Origin: Actinomadura opuntiae
GTDB lineage: Bacteria; Actinomycetota; Actinomycetes; Streptosporangiales; Streptosporangiaceae
Direction: 5' to 3'
Length of the DNA stretch: 64,000 bases
NCBI RefSeq assembly: GCF_030283205.1
Contig: NZ_JASNWF010000011.1
Coordinates: 124,001-188,000 of the forward strand
This document shows, one piece after another, positions 33,433-42,059 of this stretch; position 1 is the stretch's first letter, and every line of letters begins with the position of its first letter. The position numbers and the translations under genes were made by a program. Under the pieces are notes generated by a model. That model worked only from the letters and a program-made list of their open reading frames with translations. It did not search any database and was not told the origin of the DNA.

Positions 33433-35991
33433 ATGCGAAGATTCCTCGCGCTCCTGGTGTCGTTCGTGGTCGTCGCGGCCTTGGCGGCCGCTCCCGCGCA
33501 CGCGGCGGCGCGGCTGACGGCGGCGTTCAGCCTGTCGGGGACGACCGGGAAGTACGTGGTCAGCAACCCCGGAACGTCCGACGTGACCGGCTGGAAGCTC
33601 ACGTTCGAGCTGCCGTCGGGCGTGACGGTGAGCAGCCCGCAGAACGCGACGGTGTCACAGAACGGCACGAAGGTGACGCTCACGCCCGCGTTCTACATCA
33701 ACACCGTCAAGGCGGGCGGGAGCACCGAGCCGTACAGCCCGACGTTCACGCTCAGCTCCGCCGCGCAGCCGGCGAACTGCCTGCTGAACGGGGCGAGCTG
33801 CGACGGGAGCGGCGATCCGCCGCCGACGGTGAAGGCGGTGACGGCCGAGTACTCGGTCAACGGGACGCGGGCCAAGTTCGTCGTCGCGAACAACACCGAC
33901 ACGGCCGTGAACGGCTGGACGATCGTGTTCGACCTTCCGGCGGGCGTGACGGCGAGCGACGCCGAGAACGGGTCGATCAGCCAGAGCGGCACCACGGTGA
34001 CCCTGACGTCCACCTACTACAACTCGACGGTCGGAGCCGGAAGGACTACCGAGCCGTACAGCCCGGCGTTCACCGTCAGCAGGTCCGGCGCGGAGCCGAC
34101 GAGCTGCCGCGTCAACGACGCCAACTGCGACGGGTCCGCGGACGTCCCGCCGAGCGCGCCGGGCGGGCTGAAAGTGACGGTGAAGACGACCAAGACCGTC
34201 TCGCTGAGCTGGGACGCGGCGAAGGCCGGCAGCCTGCCGGTCACGGCGTACGAGGTGTACAACGGGTCGGCGCTCGCCACGACGGTGCCGGACACCGGCG
34301 CCACCGTCACGGGCCTGACGCCGAACACCCAGTACACGTTCACGGTCAAGGCACGCGACCGGAAGGGGAACCTCTCCCCCGCGAGCGCGCCGGTGACCGT
34401 GAAGACGAACGACCCGGCCGATGACACGCAGGCGCCGTCCGTTCCGTCCGGGCTGCACAGCACCGGCAAGGACTCCGCCGGCGTCAAGCTCGCGTGGAAC
34501 GCCTCGTCCGACAACACCGGCGTCGCCAACTACGACGTGCTGCTGGACGGGAAGGTCGCCACGACGGTGACCGGGACCTCCGCGACCGTCGCGGGACTGT
34601 CACCGTCCACCGAGTACTCCTTCACCGTGCGGGCCCGCGACCTGTACGACAACCTGTCGGCGGAGAGCGCGGCGGTGAAGGTCACGACCGACGACGTGGT
34701 CGGCGGCTACGCGCGCGTCGGGTACTTCGTCCAGTGGGGCATCTACGGGCGGCAGTACTTCGTGAAGAACCTGGACACGACCGGCAACGCCGCGCGCCTC
34801 ACCCACCTCAACTACGCGTTCGCCAACATCGACCCGAAGAACCTGACCTGCCTGCAGGGCGTCACGAAGGGCACCACGTCCGACCCCGAGGACCCGAACC
34901 AGGGCGACGGCGCGGGCGACGCCGAGGCCGACTACGGCCGCCCGTTCAGCGCCGCGCAGTCGGTGGACGGCGTCGCCGACACCGGCTGGGAGAGGCTGCG
35001 CGGCAACTTCAACCAGCTGAGGAAGCTGAAGGCGAAGTACCCGAAGCTGAAGGTCCTCATCTCGATCGGCGGCTGGACGTACTCCAAGTACTTCTCCGAC
35101 GTCGCCGCGACGGACGCCTCGCGCAAGAAGTTCGTCAGCTCCTGCATCGACACCTACATCAAGGGAAACCTGCCCGAATACGAGAACGCGGGCGGGCCGG
35201 GCACGGCCGCCGGGATCTTCGACGGCATCGACCTCGACTGGGAGTGGCCGGGCTCGGAAGGGCACCCGGGCAACCACGTCAGCGCGGCCGACAAGCAGAA
35301 CAACACGCTGCTGATCGCCGAGTTCCGCCGGCAGCTGGACGCGCTGACCGCGCAGGGCGGCGAGCGCTACGAGCTGACCGCGTTCACCCCCGCCGACCCG
35401 GCGAAGATCCAGTCCGGCTGGGACCTGCCCCAGGTCGCCAGGTCGCTGGACATCTTCAACGTCCAGGGCTACGACTTCCACGGCTCGGGCAGCGACAACT
35501 CCTGGGAGCCGAACCGCACCGGCCACCAGGGCAACCTCTACACCGACACCGACGACCCGTACCCGTTCCACTTCAGCGTCGAGAACGCGGTGGACGCCTA
35601 CCTCGGCGCAGGGGTGAACCCGCGCAAGCTGACGATCGGGCTCGCCTACTACGGCCGCGGCTGGCAGGGCGTGTCCGACGGCGGCAAGGGCGGCCAATGG
35701 CAGGCCGCCAAGGGCGCGGCGCCCGGCCAGTTCCCGGAGGAGGCGGGGACACGCGGCTACGGCAACCTGATCTCCAGCGTGCCGAACTGCGCGATCGCGC
35801 ACGACGAGCAGGCCGTCGCGACGTCGTGCTTCACCGGCGACGGTGGCCAGTGGTGGTCGTTCGACGACGCCTGGTCGATCGGCAAGAAGACGGCCTGGTT
35901 GAAGAGCAAGCACCTGCTGGGCGCAATGATCTGGGAGATGTCCGGTGACCCGGGCGTGCTCACCAAGGCGCTCGACGACGGCCTGAGCTGA
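33433..35991 (+). CDS. Large secreted GH18 chitinase: 2 CBM2-like, 2 FN3, catalytic domain
   Basis: An 852-residue exported chitinase. Signal peptide 1-27; two tandem CBM2-like modules (about 27-120 and 128-230), each with the STEPYSP or TTEPYSP strand and a Cys pair; two FN3 modules (about 237-325 and 335-425); and a GH18 subfamily-A-type domain to the end. Catalytic motif FDGIDLDWEW, Glu604 as proton donor. SIGGWTYSKYF and the terminal AMIWEMSGD are typical. I prefer the ATG at 33,433 (TAGG eight bases upstream) to a GTG at 33,424, which lies only three bases after GGAAG. It follows the second chitinase by 43 bases. Confidence 0.9.
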   Translation: MRRFLALLVSFVVVAALAAAPAHAAARLTAAFSLSGTTGKYVVSNPGTSDVTGWKLTFELPSGVTVSSPQNATVSQNGTKVTLTPAFYINTVKAGGSTEPYSPTFTLSSAAQPANCLLNGASCDGSGDPPPTVKAVTAEYSVNGTRAKFVVANNTDTAVNGWTIVFDLPAGVTASDAENGSISQSGTTVTLTSTYYNSTVGAGRTTEPYSPAFTVSRSGAEPTSCRVNDANCDGSADVPPSAPGGLKVTVKTTKTVSLSWDAAKAGSLPVTAYEVYNGSALATTVPDTGATVTGLTPNTQYTFTVKARDRKGNLSPASAPVTVKTNDPADDTQAPSVPSGLHSTGKDSAGVKLAWNASSDNTGVANYDVLLDGKVATTVTGTSATVAGLSPSTEYSFTVRARDLYDNLSAESAAVKVTTDDVVGGYARVGYFVQWGIYGRQYFVKNLDTTGNAARLTHLNYAFANIDPKNLTCLQGVTKGTTSDPEDPNQGDGAGDAEADYGRPFSAAQSVDGVADTGWERLRGNFNQLRKLKAKYPKLKVLISIGGWTYSKYFSDVAATDASRKKFVSSCIDTYIKGNLPEYENAGGPGTAAGIFDGIDLDWEWPGSEGHPGNHVSAADKQNNTLLIAEFRRQLDALTAQGGERYELTAFTPADPAKIQSGWDLPQVARSLDIFNVQGYDFHGSGSDNSWEPNRTGHQGNLYTDTDDPYPFHFSVENAVDAYLGAGVNPRKLTIGLAYYGRGWQGVSDGGKGGQWQAAKGAAPGQFPEEAGTRGYGNLISSVPNCAIAHDEQAVATSCFTGDGGQWWSFDDAWSIGKKTAWLKSKHLLGAMIWEMSGDPGVLTKALDDGLS

Positions 35992-36001
35992 CCCCCTGCA
36001 C

Positions 36002-36042
36002 TCAGGGCCGGCGCCGTCTCCCCCGCGCGGCGCCGGCCCTGA
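36002..36042. terminator. Bidirectional hairpin after the chitinase genes
   Basis: TCAGGGCCGGCGCCG and its exact complement form a 15-bp stem around an 11-base loop. There is no T-run. It lies between the convergent third chitinase and TetR genes, so it can end both transcripts. Confidence 0.75.
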
Positions 36043-36047
36043 CCCTG

Positions 36048-36677
36048 TCAGAGCTCCTGCGGGGGCTCGCCGGTCAGGTCACCGGAGCCGGGGGCGCGCA
36101 GGCCGTCCAGGATGATGTGCAGGTTGCGGTCCCACTGCCGGTCGCCCGCCCGCAGGCCGAGCGTGTGCGGGCCGGTCGCCGGTGACACCAGCAGGAACGC
36201 CACGTCGGTCCAGCTGACGTCGGCGCGCATGGCGCCCGCCTCCTGCGCGCGCTCGACCAGCCTGCGGATGCGGTCGCGCAGGTCGGCGCGCGAATGGTCG
36301 AGGACGTGCCCGAGCGCCTCGTTGATGTCGCACAACTCGTTGCGGCGGCGGACGTAGGCCGCGGCGAACTCGCGGAACCCCTCCCACGGGTCGTCGGCGG
36401 CCAGGCACGCGTCGGCCGCCGCGGTGATCTCGCCGATCAGCTCGTCCAGGACGGCCTTCAGCAGGTCCTCGAGGGAGCCGACGCGGCGGTAGAAGGTGCC
36501 GATCCCGACGCCCGCGCGGCGCGCGACGTCGTGCGCGGTGATCTGCGACCCGGACTCCCGGGCGGCCTCGTGGGCGGCCGCCACCAGGCGCTCCACGTTG
36601 CGCCGGGCGTCGGCGCGGGGCCGGTGCCCGGTCCCGTCGTCCAGCAGCCGGTCCACCGCGGCGAAGGTCGCGTCCAT
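36048..36677 (-). CDS. TetR-family regulator
   Basis: A 209-residue TetR-family protein. The HTH is at about 20-70 (ARRNVERLVAAAHEAARESG, ITAHDVARRAGVGIGTFYRR), followed by a SbtR-like C-terminal domain (YVRRRNELCDINEALGH). The family represses efflux or metabolic genes. It converges on the chitinases and diverges from the HtrA-like protease gene with 198 bases between. No palindrome stands out there, so the target is unclear. Confidence 0.85.
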   Translation of the reverse strand: MDATFAAVDRLLDDGTGHRPRADARRNVERLVAAAHEAARESGSQITAHDVARRAGVGIGTFYRRVGSLEDLLKAVLDELIGEITAAADACLAADDPWEGFREFAAAYVRRRNELCDINEALGHVLDHSRADLRDRIRRLVERAQEAGAMRADVSWTDVAFLLVSPATGPHTLGLRAGDRQWDRNLHIILDGLRAPGSGDLTGEPPQEL

Positions 36678-36875
36678 GCCCCCAACCTAGCATCAAGCGG
36701 ACGGTCGCCCTCCAGTTAGTTCCGCCCCGGTCGCTTCGGGGTCCGGGGCGCCGCCGAGTGACCCTGCCCACAAACGGGGACTGTCTCCGCACTTCAGCCG
36801 GTCGGGCCCGGCGGCGTCACGGTCCGTAACGGCTAATTCTCGCGTGGCGGGAACGACATATCCGGAGGTGAACCT

Positions 36876-37937
36876 GTGGAAAGGAAGACAAGGGTCAAGG
36901 CGGGCGCGCTGGCGGCGGCGGGCATGGTGGCGCTGGCGGGATGCAGCGGTTCGGACGGGTCCCCGAAAGCGCGCGCGGACGCGTCGGCGCCGGTCAGCGG
37001 GAGCGCGCAGCAGCTGCAGCAGCAGTACGAGAAGGTGGTGGACAGCGTCCTCCCGTCGGTGGTGAAGATCGCGACGGACCAGGGCGAGGGGTCGGGCGTC
37101 GTCTACGACGCCAAGGGCGACATCGTGACGAACGCGCACGTGGTCGCCGGAGCGCACAAGATCGAGGTCACGACGTCCGGGGGCGGCAGCCCGCTCAATG
37201 CGAGCCTCGTCGGCTCGTTCGCGGCCGACGACCTTGCGGTGGTGAAGGTGGACGGCGGCTCCCTGCGGCCGGCGAGCTGGGGCGACTCCGGCAAGGCCGA
37301 CGTCGGGCAGATCGTGCTGGCAATGGGCAATCCGCTCGGCCTGGCGGGAAGCGTGACGAACGGGATCGTGTCCGCGCTGAACCGGACGGTGTCCACCAAG
37401 CAGGAGGGGGCGTTCCCCGGCGCGACGATCGCCGACGCCATCCAGACCAGCGCGCCGATCAACCCCGGCAACAGCGGCGGCGCCCTGGTCACGCTGAGCG
37501 GCCAGGTCATCGGCATCCCGACCGCGGCGGCTTCCGACCCGCAGATGGGCGGCGCGGCCGTGGGGATCGGGTTCGCCACGCCGAGCAACACGGTGAAGAA
37601 GATCGTCCCGCAGCTGATCCAGAACGGGAAGGTGTCGCAGTCCGGGCGGGCGGCGCTGGGCGTGACCGTCCGCGCGATCGTCGACCCGGCCAGCGGGCGG
37701 CCCGTCGCGGTCGCCGTCGTCGGGGTGGCGAAGGGGGGCGGGGCCGACCAGGCCGGGATCAAGCCCGGCGACCTGATCACCGCGGTCAACGGCACGCCCA
37801 CCCCCGACCCGACGTCGCTGGGGAGCCTGCTGGCCGGCCTCAAGCCCGGTGACAGCATCAAGGTGCAGGTCCAGCAGCCCGACGGAACGAAGAAGCAGGT
37901 GTCGGTGACGCTCGGGCAGCTGCCCGGCTCGAGCTGA
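36876..37937 (+). CDS. HtrA/DegP-like trypsin-fold serine protease lipoprotein with PDZ domain
   Basis: A 353-residue exported protease. MVALAGCSG is a lipobox with Cys23, so it is a membrane-anchored lipoprotein outside the cell membrane. The trypsin-fold domain has His88 (VTNAHVV), Asp119 (DDLAVVKVD) and Ser200 (NPGNSGGAL). Residues 255-350 are a PDZ domain (GVAKGGGADQAGIKPGDLIT). The family handles misfolded envelope proteins. The GTG start has a strong GGAGGTGA seven bases away. Confidence 0.9.
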   Translation: MERKTRVKAGALAAAGMVALAGCSGSDGSPKARADASAPVSGSAQQLQQQYEKVVDSVLPSVVKIATDQGEGSGVVYDAKGDIVTNAHVVAGAHKIEVTTSGGGSPLNASLVGSFAADDLAVVKVDGGSLRPASWGDSGKADVGQIVLAMGNPLGLAGSVTNGIVSALNRTVSTKQEGAFPGATIADAIQTSAPINPGNSGGALVTLSGQVIGIPTAAASDPQMGGAAVGIGFATPSNTVKKIVPQLIQNGKVSQSGRAALGVTVRAIVDPASGRPVAVAVVGVAKGGGADQAGIKPGDLITAVNGTPTPDPTSLGSLLAGLKPGDSIKVQVQQPDGTKKQVSVTLGQLPGSS

Positions 37938-37990
37938 TACCTAGCCGCACCCCCGCACACGACGGTTTGTTCGGACGGGCTTATTGCGGC

Positions 37991-38017
37991 CTAATACATC
38001 GTGAGACGATGTATTAG
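37991..38017. promoter_or_regulatory. Perfect 27-bp inverted repeat before the sigma-factor gene
   Basis: CTAATACATCGT and ACGATGTATTAG are exact complements around GAG. The site ends 16 bases before the Shine-Dalgarno sequence of the sigma gene. It could be an operator for a dimeric repressor (PadR- or TetR-like) or a hairpin in the leader RNA. There is no T-run to suggest a terminator for the protease gene. Confidence 0.7.
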
Positions 38018-38037
38018 ATCCCCGGTATCGACAGGAG

Positions 38038-38850
38038 GTGATCGACCTGAGCTCCCCCGCGTCGTCGGCCGCGGTTCCGCCCCGAGCGGACGGTCCCCCG
38101 GCGGACGGGTCCGCCGAGGCGCTGCTGATGGAGATGAACCGTCCGGGCGTGGGCGCGGCGCGCAGGGAAGAACTGCGCGCGGCGCTCGTCCGGATGTACG
38201 CGCCGCTGGTGCAGCGGATCGCGCACCGCTACGCCCACCGCGGCGAACCGGTGGAGGACCTGGCCCAGGTGGCCTATCTGGGCCTCGTCAACGCGATCAA
38301 CCGGTTCGATCCCGAACGCGGCGGCCAGTTCGTCGTCTACGCCTATCCGATGGTGCTCGGCGAGGTCCGCCGCTACTTCCGGGACCGCACCTGGGGGATC
38401 CGGGTGTCGCGCCGCATCCAGGAGCTGCGCCCCCAGATCCAGCAGGCCACCCAGCGGTTCGTGCAGACGCACGGCCGCTCCCCCACACCCGGCGAACTCG
38501 CCGCCCTCCTCGGGGTCACCGCGGAGGAGGTCACCGACGCCCTCCTCGCGTGGGAGTCCTACCGCCCGCTCTCCCTGGACGGCAGCAGCGACGGCGACCC
38601 CGAGGCGAGCCCGCTCGCGGACCGGCTCGGCTGCGAGGACGCCGCGCTGCAGCACGTCGTCGACGGCGAGGCCCTGCACGGCCTGCTGGCCGAGCTGCCG
38701 AAACGGGAACGCACGATCGTGCTGCTGCGGTTCTTCGGCAACAAGACCCAGTCGCAGATCGCCGAGGAGCTCGGCATCTCCCAGATGCACGTCTCCCGCC
38801 TACTCAGCAAGACCCTGCAACACCTACGCGAGCAAATGTACGGAGTATGA
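38038..38850 (+). CDS. SigB/SigF/SigG-family RNA polymerase sigma factor
   Basis: A group 3 sigma factor of about 270 residues. Region 2 (LVQRIAHRYAHRGEPVEDLA, QVAYLGLVNAINRFDPERGG) binds core polymerase and the -10 element, region 3 carries TPGELAALLGVT, and region 4 the HTH QSQIAEELGISQMHVSRLL. Members control stress response and sporulation and are normally held by anti-sigma factors; none is adjacent here. The GTG at 38,038 overlaps an 11-base perfect anti-16S match (AGGAGGTGATC), so the real start may be the in-frame CTG at 38,047, eight bases after GGAGG. Downstream ATGs lie at about 38,128. Confidence 0.88.
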   Translation: MIDLSSPASSAAVPPRADGPPADGSAEALLMEMNRPGVGAARREELRAALVRMYAPLVQRIAHRYAHRGEPVEDLAQVAYLGLVNAINRFDPERGGQFVVYAYPMVLGEVRRYFRDRTWGIRVSRRIQELRPQIQQATQRFVQTHGRSPTPGELAALLGVTAEEVTDALLAWESYRPLSLDGSSDGDPEASPLADRLGCEDAALQHVVDGEALHGLLAELPKRERTIVLLRFFGNKTQSQIAEELGISQMHVSRLLSKTLQHLREQMYGV

Positions 38851-38913
38851 CGCCCCAGGCGCTGGGGTGAGCACGGGCGGGCACGCGGAGCGAGCGGAGC
38901 GGGGCACGCCCGA

Positions 38914-38971
38914 CGACTGGCGGGTTGTTCTACGCGGAGCGCTAGCGGAGCGTAGAACAACCCGCCAGTCG
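38914..38971. terminator. Perfect 22-bp hairpin between convergent genes
   Basis: CGACTGGCGGGTTGTTCTACGC... pairs exactly over 22 bases with its complement at 38,950-38,971 around a 14-base loop. It lies between the convergent sigma and hpnH genes. Its sequence also repeats GCGGAGCG units found just upstream (38,885-38,900). It probably acts as a bidirectional terminator, or is a dispersed palindromic repeat. Confidence 0.65.
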
Positions 38972-38981
38972 TTGACGGGGG

Positions 38982-39006
38982 TTCCAGGGGGTCGCCCCCC
39001 TGGGAA
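38982..39006 (-). terminator. Second hairpin after hpnH
   Basis: TTCCAGGGGG and CCCCCCTGGGAA form a GC-rich stem with a short loop 22 bases beyond the hpnH stop. There is no T-run. Confidence 0.45.
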
Positions 39007-39027
39007 AACACAGCCCCCTGGGTAATT

Positions 39028-40032
39028 TCAGTTCTCGCGCAGGGCGCGCAAGGATTCCTTCAGGGAGCCGAGTGTTTTGAAGACCGCGGTCGGCTCGTAG
39101 CCGCAGTGCGCCATGCAGTTCGCGCAGCGCGGGTCGCGGCCGCGGCCGTAGGACTCCCAGTCGGTGTCGTCGAGCAGTTCCTGGTAGGTCTTCGCGTAGC
39201 CGTCGGACATCAGGTAGCACGGACGCTGCCAGCCGAACAGGGAGTAGGACGGGATCGCCCATGCCGTGCAGCCGAAGTCGGCCCTGCCTTCCAGGAAGTC
39301 CAGGAAGAGCGGCGAGTGGTTGAGCCGCCACCGCTTGCGGTTGCCGTCGGCGAACGCCTTCTTGAACAGCTCGCGCGTCTCCTGCACGCCGAGGAAGTGC
39401 TCCTGGTCGGGCGCCTTGTCGTAGGCGTAGCCCGGCGAGAGCATCATCTCGTCGACCTGCAGGTCGTCGTTGAGGTAGTTCAGGACGTCGATGACGGTCT
39501 GCGGGGTGTCGGTGTTGAAGAACGTGGTGTTGGTGGTGACCCGGAAGCCGCGTTCCTTGACCAGCTTGACGGCGGCGACCGCCTCGTCGAACACGCCCTC
39601 CTTGCAGACCGACTCGTCGTGCCGTTCCTGCAGGCCGTCGATGTGCACGGTGAAGGCGAAATAGGGCGACGGCTTGAACTTGTCGAGCTTCTTGGGGATG
39701 AGGAGCGCGTTCGTGCACAGGAACACGAACTTCTTCATCTTCACCAGCTCGTCGACCAGCTCGCCGATCTGCGGGTGCATGAGCGGTTCGCCGCCCGCGA
39801 TCGACACCATCGGGGCGCCGCATTCCTTGACGGCGGCGATGGCCTGCTCGACCGGCATGCGCCGTTTCAGCACGTCGGCCGGGTGCTGGATCTTGCCGCA
39901 GCCCGCGCATTTGAGGTTGCAGGCGAACAGCGGTTCGAGCTCCATGATGAGCGGGAACTTGTCCTTGCCGCGCACCTTGTTGCTCAAGATGTGCGATGCG
40001 ACGCGGACGCTCTGGCGCACTGGCATCGGCAT
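39028..40032 (-). CDS. hpnH: Adenosyl-hopene transferase, radical SAM enzyme
   Basis: A 334-residue radical SAM protein that joins the 5'-deoxyadenosyl group to diploptene, the first step to C35 bacteriohopanepolyols. The cluster motif CNLKCAGC (Cys38, Cys42, Cys45) is preceded by PLIMELEPLFA; SIAGGEPLMHP and VHIDGLQERHDE follow. C-terminal cysteines (CANCMAHCGYEP) are conserved in HpnH. I choose the ATG at 40,032 with AGGAGG upstream; the open frame beyond lies inside shc. Last gene of the hopanoid operon; no hpnG follows. Confidence 0.93.
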   Translation of the reverse strand: MPMPVRQSVRVASHILSNKVRGKDKFPLIMELEPLFACNLKCAGCGKIQHPADVLKRRMPVEQAIAAVKECGAPMVSIAGGEPLMHPQIGELVDELVKMKKFVFLCTNALLIPKKLDKFKPSPYFAFTVHIDGLQERHDESVCKEGVFDEAVAAVKLVKERGFRVTTNTTFFNTDTPQTVIDVLNYLNDDLQVDEMMLSPGYAYDKAPDQEHFLGVQETRELFKKAFADGNRKRWRLNHSPLFLDFLEGRADFGCTAWAIPSYSLFGWQRPCYLMSDGYAKTYQELLDDTDWESYGRGRDPRCANCMAHCGYEPTAVFKTLGSLKESLRALREN

Positions 40033-40135
40033 TATGGTCGAACCTCCTTCGGCAAGGTGAATTCGGTGGTCGGCACGGTGGAGCGCGGCGCTTCGCCGGG
40101 CGTGCCCTCGACGTGCTCGTGCCCGGTCGGCCGCG

Positions 40136-42007
40136 TCACGCCGCACGCCCCAGGTAGCGGCCGAGGGCGCTGATCGGGAACACCAGCCGGTACAGGTGGT
40201 AGTTGATGTAGAAGTCGCCGGGGAAGCCGGTGCCGGTGAACTGGGGTTCGTCCCAGGTGCCGTCCGGGCGCTGGTGCTCCACGAGCCAGCGGACGCCGGA
40301 CTCCACCGCCGGCGACCGCTCTCCGGCCGCGAGCAGCGCCAGCAGCGCCCACGCGGTCTGCGACGCGGTAGACTCGCCGCGCCCGATCCAGGACGGGTCG
40401 TCGTAGGAGCGCAGGTCCTCGCCCCAGCCGCCGTCGGGGTTCTGGTGGTGCTCCACCCACGCCACGGCACGGCGGATCTGCGGCTTGCCCGGGCGGACGC
40501 CCGCGGCGATCAGCGCGGGCACCACGCTGCCCGTGCCGTAGACGTGGTTGGCGCCCCAGCGGCCGAACCATGAGCCGTCCGGCTCCTGCGCCTTCAGCAG
40601 CCACACGACGGCGCGCTTGGCGACGGGCGACTCCGCGTGGCCCTCCTTGGCGAGCGCCTCGACGACGTGCGCGGTGACGTCCGCCGACGGCGGGTCGATG
40701 ACCGCGCCGAAGTCGCAGAACGGCAGCTTGGTGCACAGCTCCCGGGTGTTGTCGGCGTCGAAGGCGGCGAACCCGCCGTCCTTGGACGCCATCCCCGCCA
40801 TCCACCGGACGGCCCGGTCGATCGGCCCGCGGACCTCGGCCTCGGGCAGCCCGGAGCGGCGCAGCGCCAGGATCGCCTCGGCGGTGTCGTCGGTGTCGGG
40901 GTACAGGTCGTTGTCGAACTCGAACGCCCAGCCGCCCGGCGGCAGGTCCGGCCGCCGCACCGACCAGTCGCCCGGCCCGCGGATCTCCTCGCCGACGACC
41001 CAGCGGGCGGCGCGCAGCAGTGCCGGGTCGCCGGCGGGCGCGCCCGCGTCCGACAGCGCGTTCATCGCGAGCACGGTGTCCCAGACGGGCGACTGGCACG
41101 CCTCCAGCCGGCGGCCCTTCTCGTCGCGGATCGTGAAGCGGTCGAGCCCGGCGAGGCCGCGCTTCATCACCGGATGGTCCAGGTCGTAGCCGAGCAGGCT
41201 CAACGCCATCAGCGAGTACACCCAGGGCGGCTGGATGCCGCCCCAGCAGCCGTCCGCCTCCTGCCGCGCCACGATCCACTCGGCCGCGCGGCGCAGGGCG
41301 GCGGTGCGCAGCGGCCGCACCGGGGCCTTCTCGTACACGTGCAGGAACCGGTCGAGGGCGTTGAACGCCCGGCCCCAGCCGGTCGCCCTGCGCTCCGGCC
41401 GCCGGCCCGCGCGCAGCTCGGGCAGGTCGAACGGCAGCGACCGGACGGGCCGCAGCGACCCCAGGATCGTCAGCGGCACGATCGTCTGCCGCGCCCAGCA
41501 GGCCCAGTCGTAGACGTTCAGCGGGAACCGGCTCGGCAGGAACATCAGCTCGGGCGGCATCACGGGCAGGTCGTCCCAGGACCACTGGCCGAACAGCGCG
41601 AGCCAGATGCGGGTGAACACCCGGCTGCCCTCGATGCCGCCGGCCTCGCGCGCGTAGGCGGCGGCCTTGCGCATGTGCTCGGCGTCGGGCGCGTCGCCGG
41701 CCAGCCGCAGCGCGACGTAGGCCTCGATGGTGGTGGACGGGTCCGGCGGGCCGCCGTAGAAGTTCGCCCACGTCCCGTCGTCGCGCTGCTGCGAGCGGAT
41801 CCAGCGGGCCGCCTCGGCGGTCTCGTCCGCGGTGCGGATACCGAGGAATTGGCGCAGCAGCAGATCCTCGGCGTCCATGGTGACGTTGGTCTCCAGCTCG
41901 GCCTTCCACCAGCCCTCGGCCGACTGCAGGCCGAGCAGGTGGTCGCGGGCCGCGTCGACGGCGGCCCCGGCCGCTTCGGTGAGTCCGGGGGCTTGCGTCG
42001 TGGTCAT
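40136..42007 (-). CDS. shc: Squalene-hopene cyclase
   Basis: A 623-residue membrane-associated cyclase that converts squalene to hopene/hopanol. The catalytic acid motif is Asp371-Thr-Asp373-Asp374 (YPDTDDTAEAIL), and multiple QW repeats run through the protein (DGSWFGRWG, DGGWGEDLRSYDD, DGTWDEPQFTGTGFP). The C-terminal FYINYHLYRLVFPISALGRY is the family end. Length is normal. It lies between the polyprenyl synthase and hpnH on the same strand. Confidence 0.95.
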   Translation of the reverse strand: MTTTQAPGLTEAAGAAVDAARDHLLGLQSAEGWWKAELETNVTMDAEDLLLRQFLGIRTADETAEAARWIRSQQRDDGTWANFYGGPPDPSTTIEAYVALRLAGDAPDAEHMRKAAAYAREAGGIEGSRVFTRIWLALFGQWSWDDLPVMPPELMFLPSRFPLNVYDWACWARQTIVPLTILGSLRPVRSLPFDLPELRAGRRPERRATGWGRAFNALDRFLHVYEKAPVRPLRTAALRRAAEWIVARQEADGCWGGIQPPWVYSLMALSLLGYDLDHPVMKRGLAGLDRFTIRDEKGRRLEACQSPVWDTVLAMNALSDAGAPAGDPALLRAARWVVGEEIRGPGDWSVRRPDLPPGGWAFEFDNDLYPDTDDTAEAILALRRSGLPEAEVRGPIDRAVRWMAGMASKDGGFAAFDADNTRELCTKLPFCDFGAVIDPPSADVTAHVVEALAKEGHAESPVAKRAVVWLLKAQEPDGSWFGRWGANHVYGTGSVVPALIAAGVRPGKPQIRRAVAWVEHHQNPDGGWGEDLRSYDDPSWIGRGESTASQTAWALLALLAAGERSPAVESGVRWLVEHQRPDGTWDEPQFTGTGFPGDFYINYHLYRLVFPISALGRYLGRAA

Positions 42008-42059
42008 TCGGCATCCTGCTTTCTCACGGCCTCCGTCCTCGCCGGCGGAGCCGCGTCGT

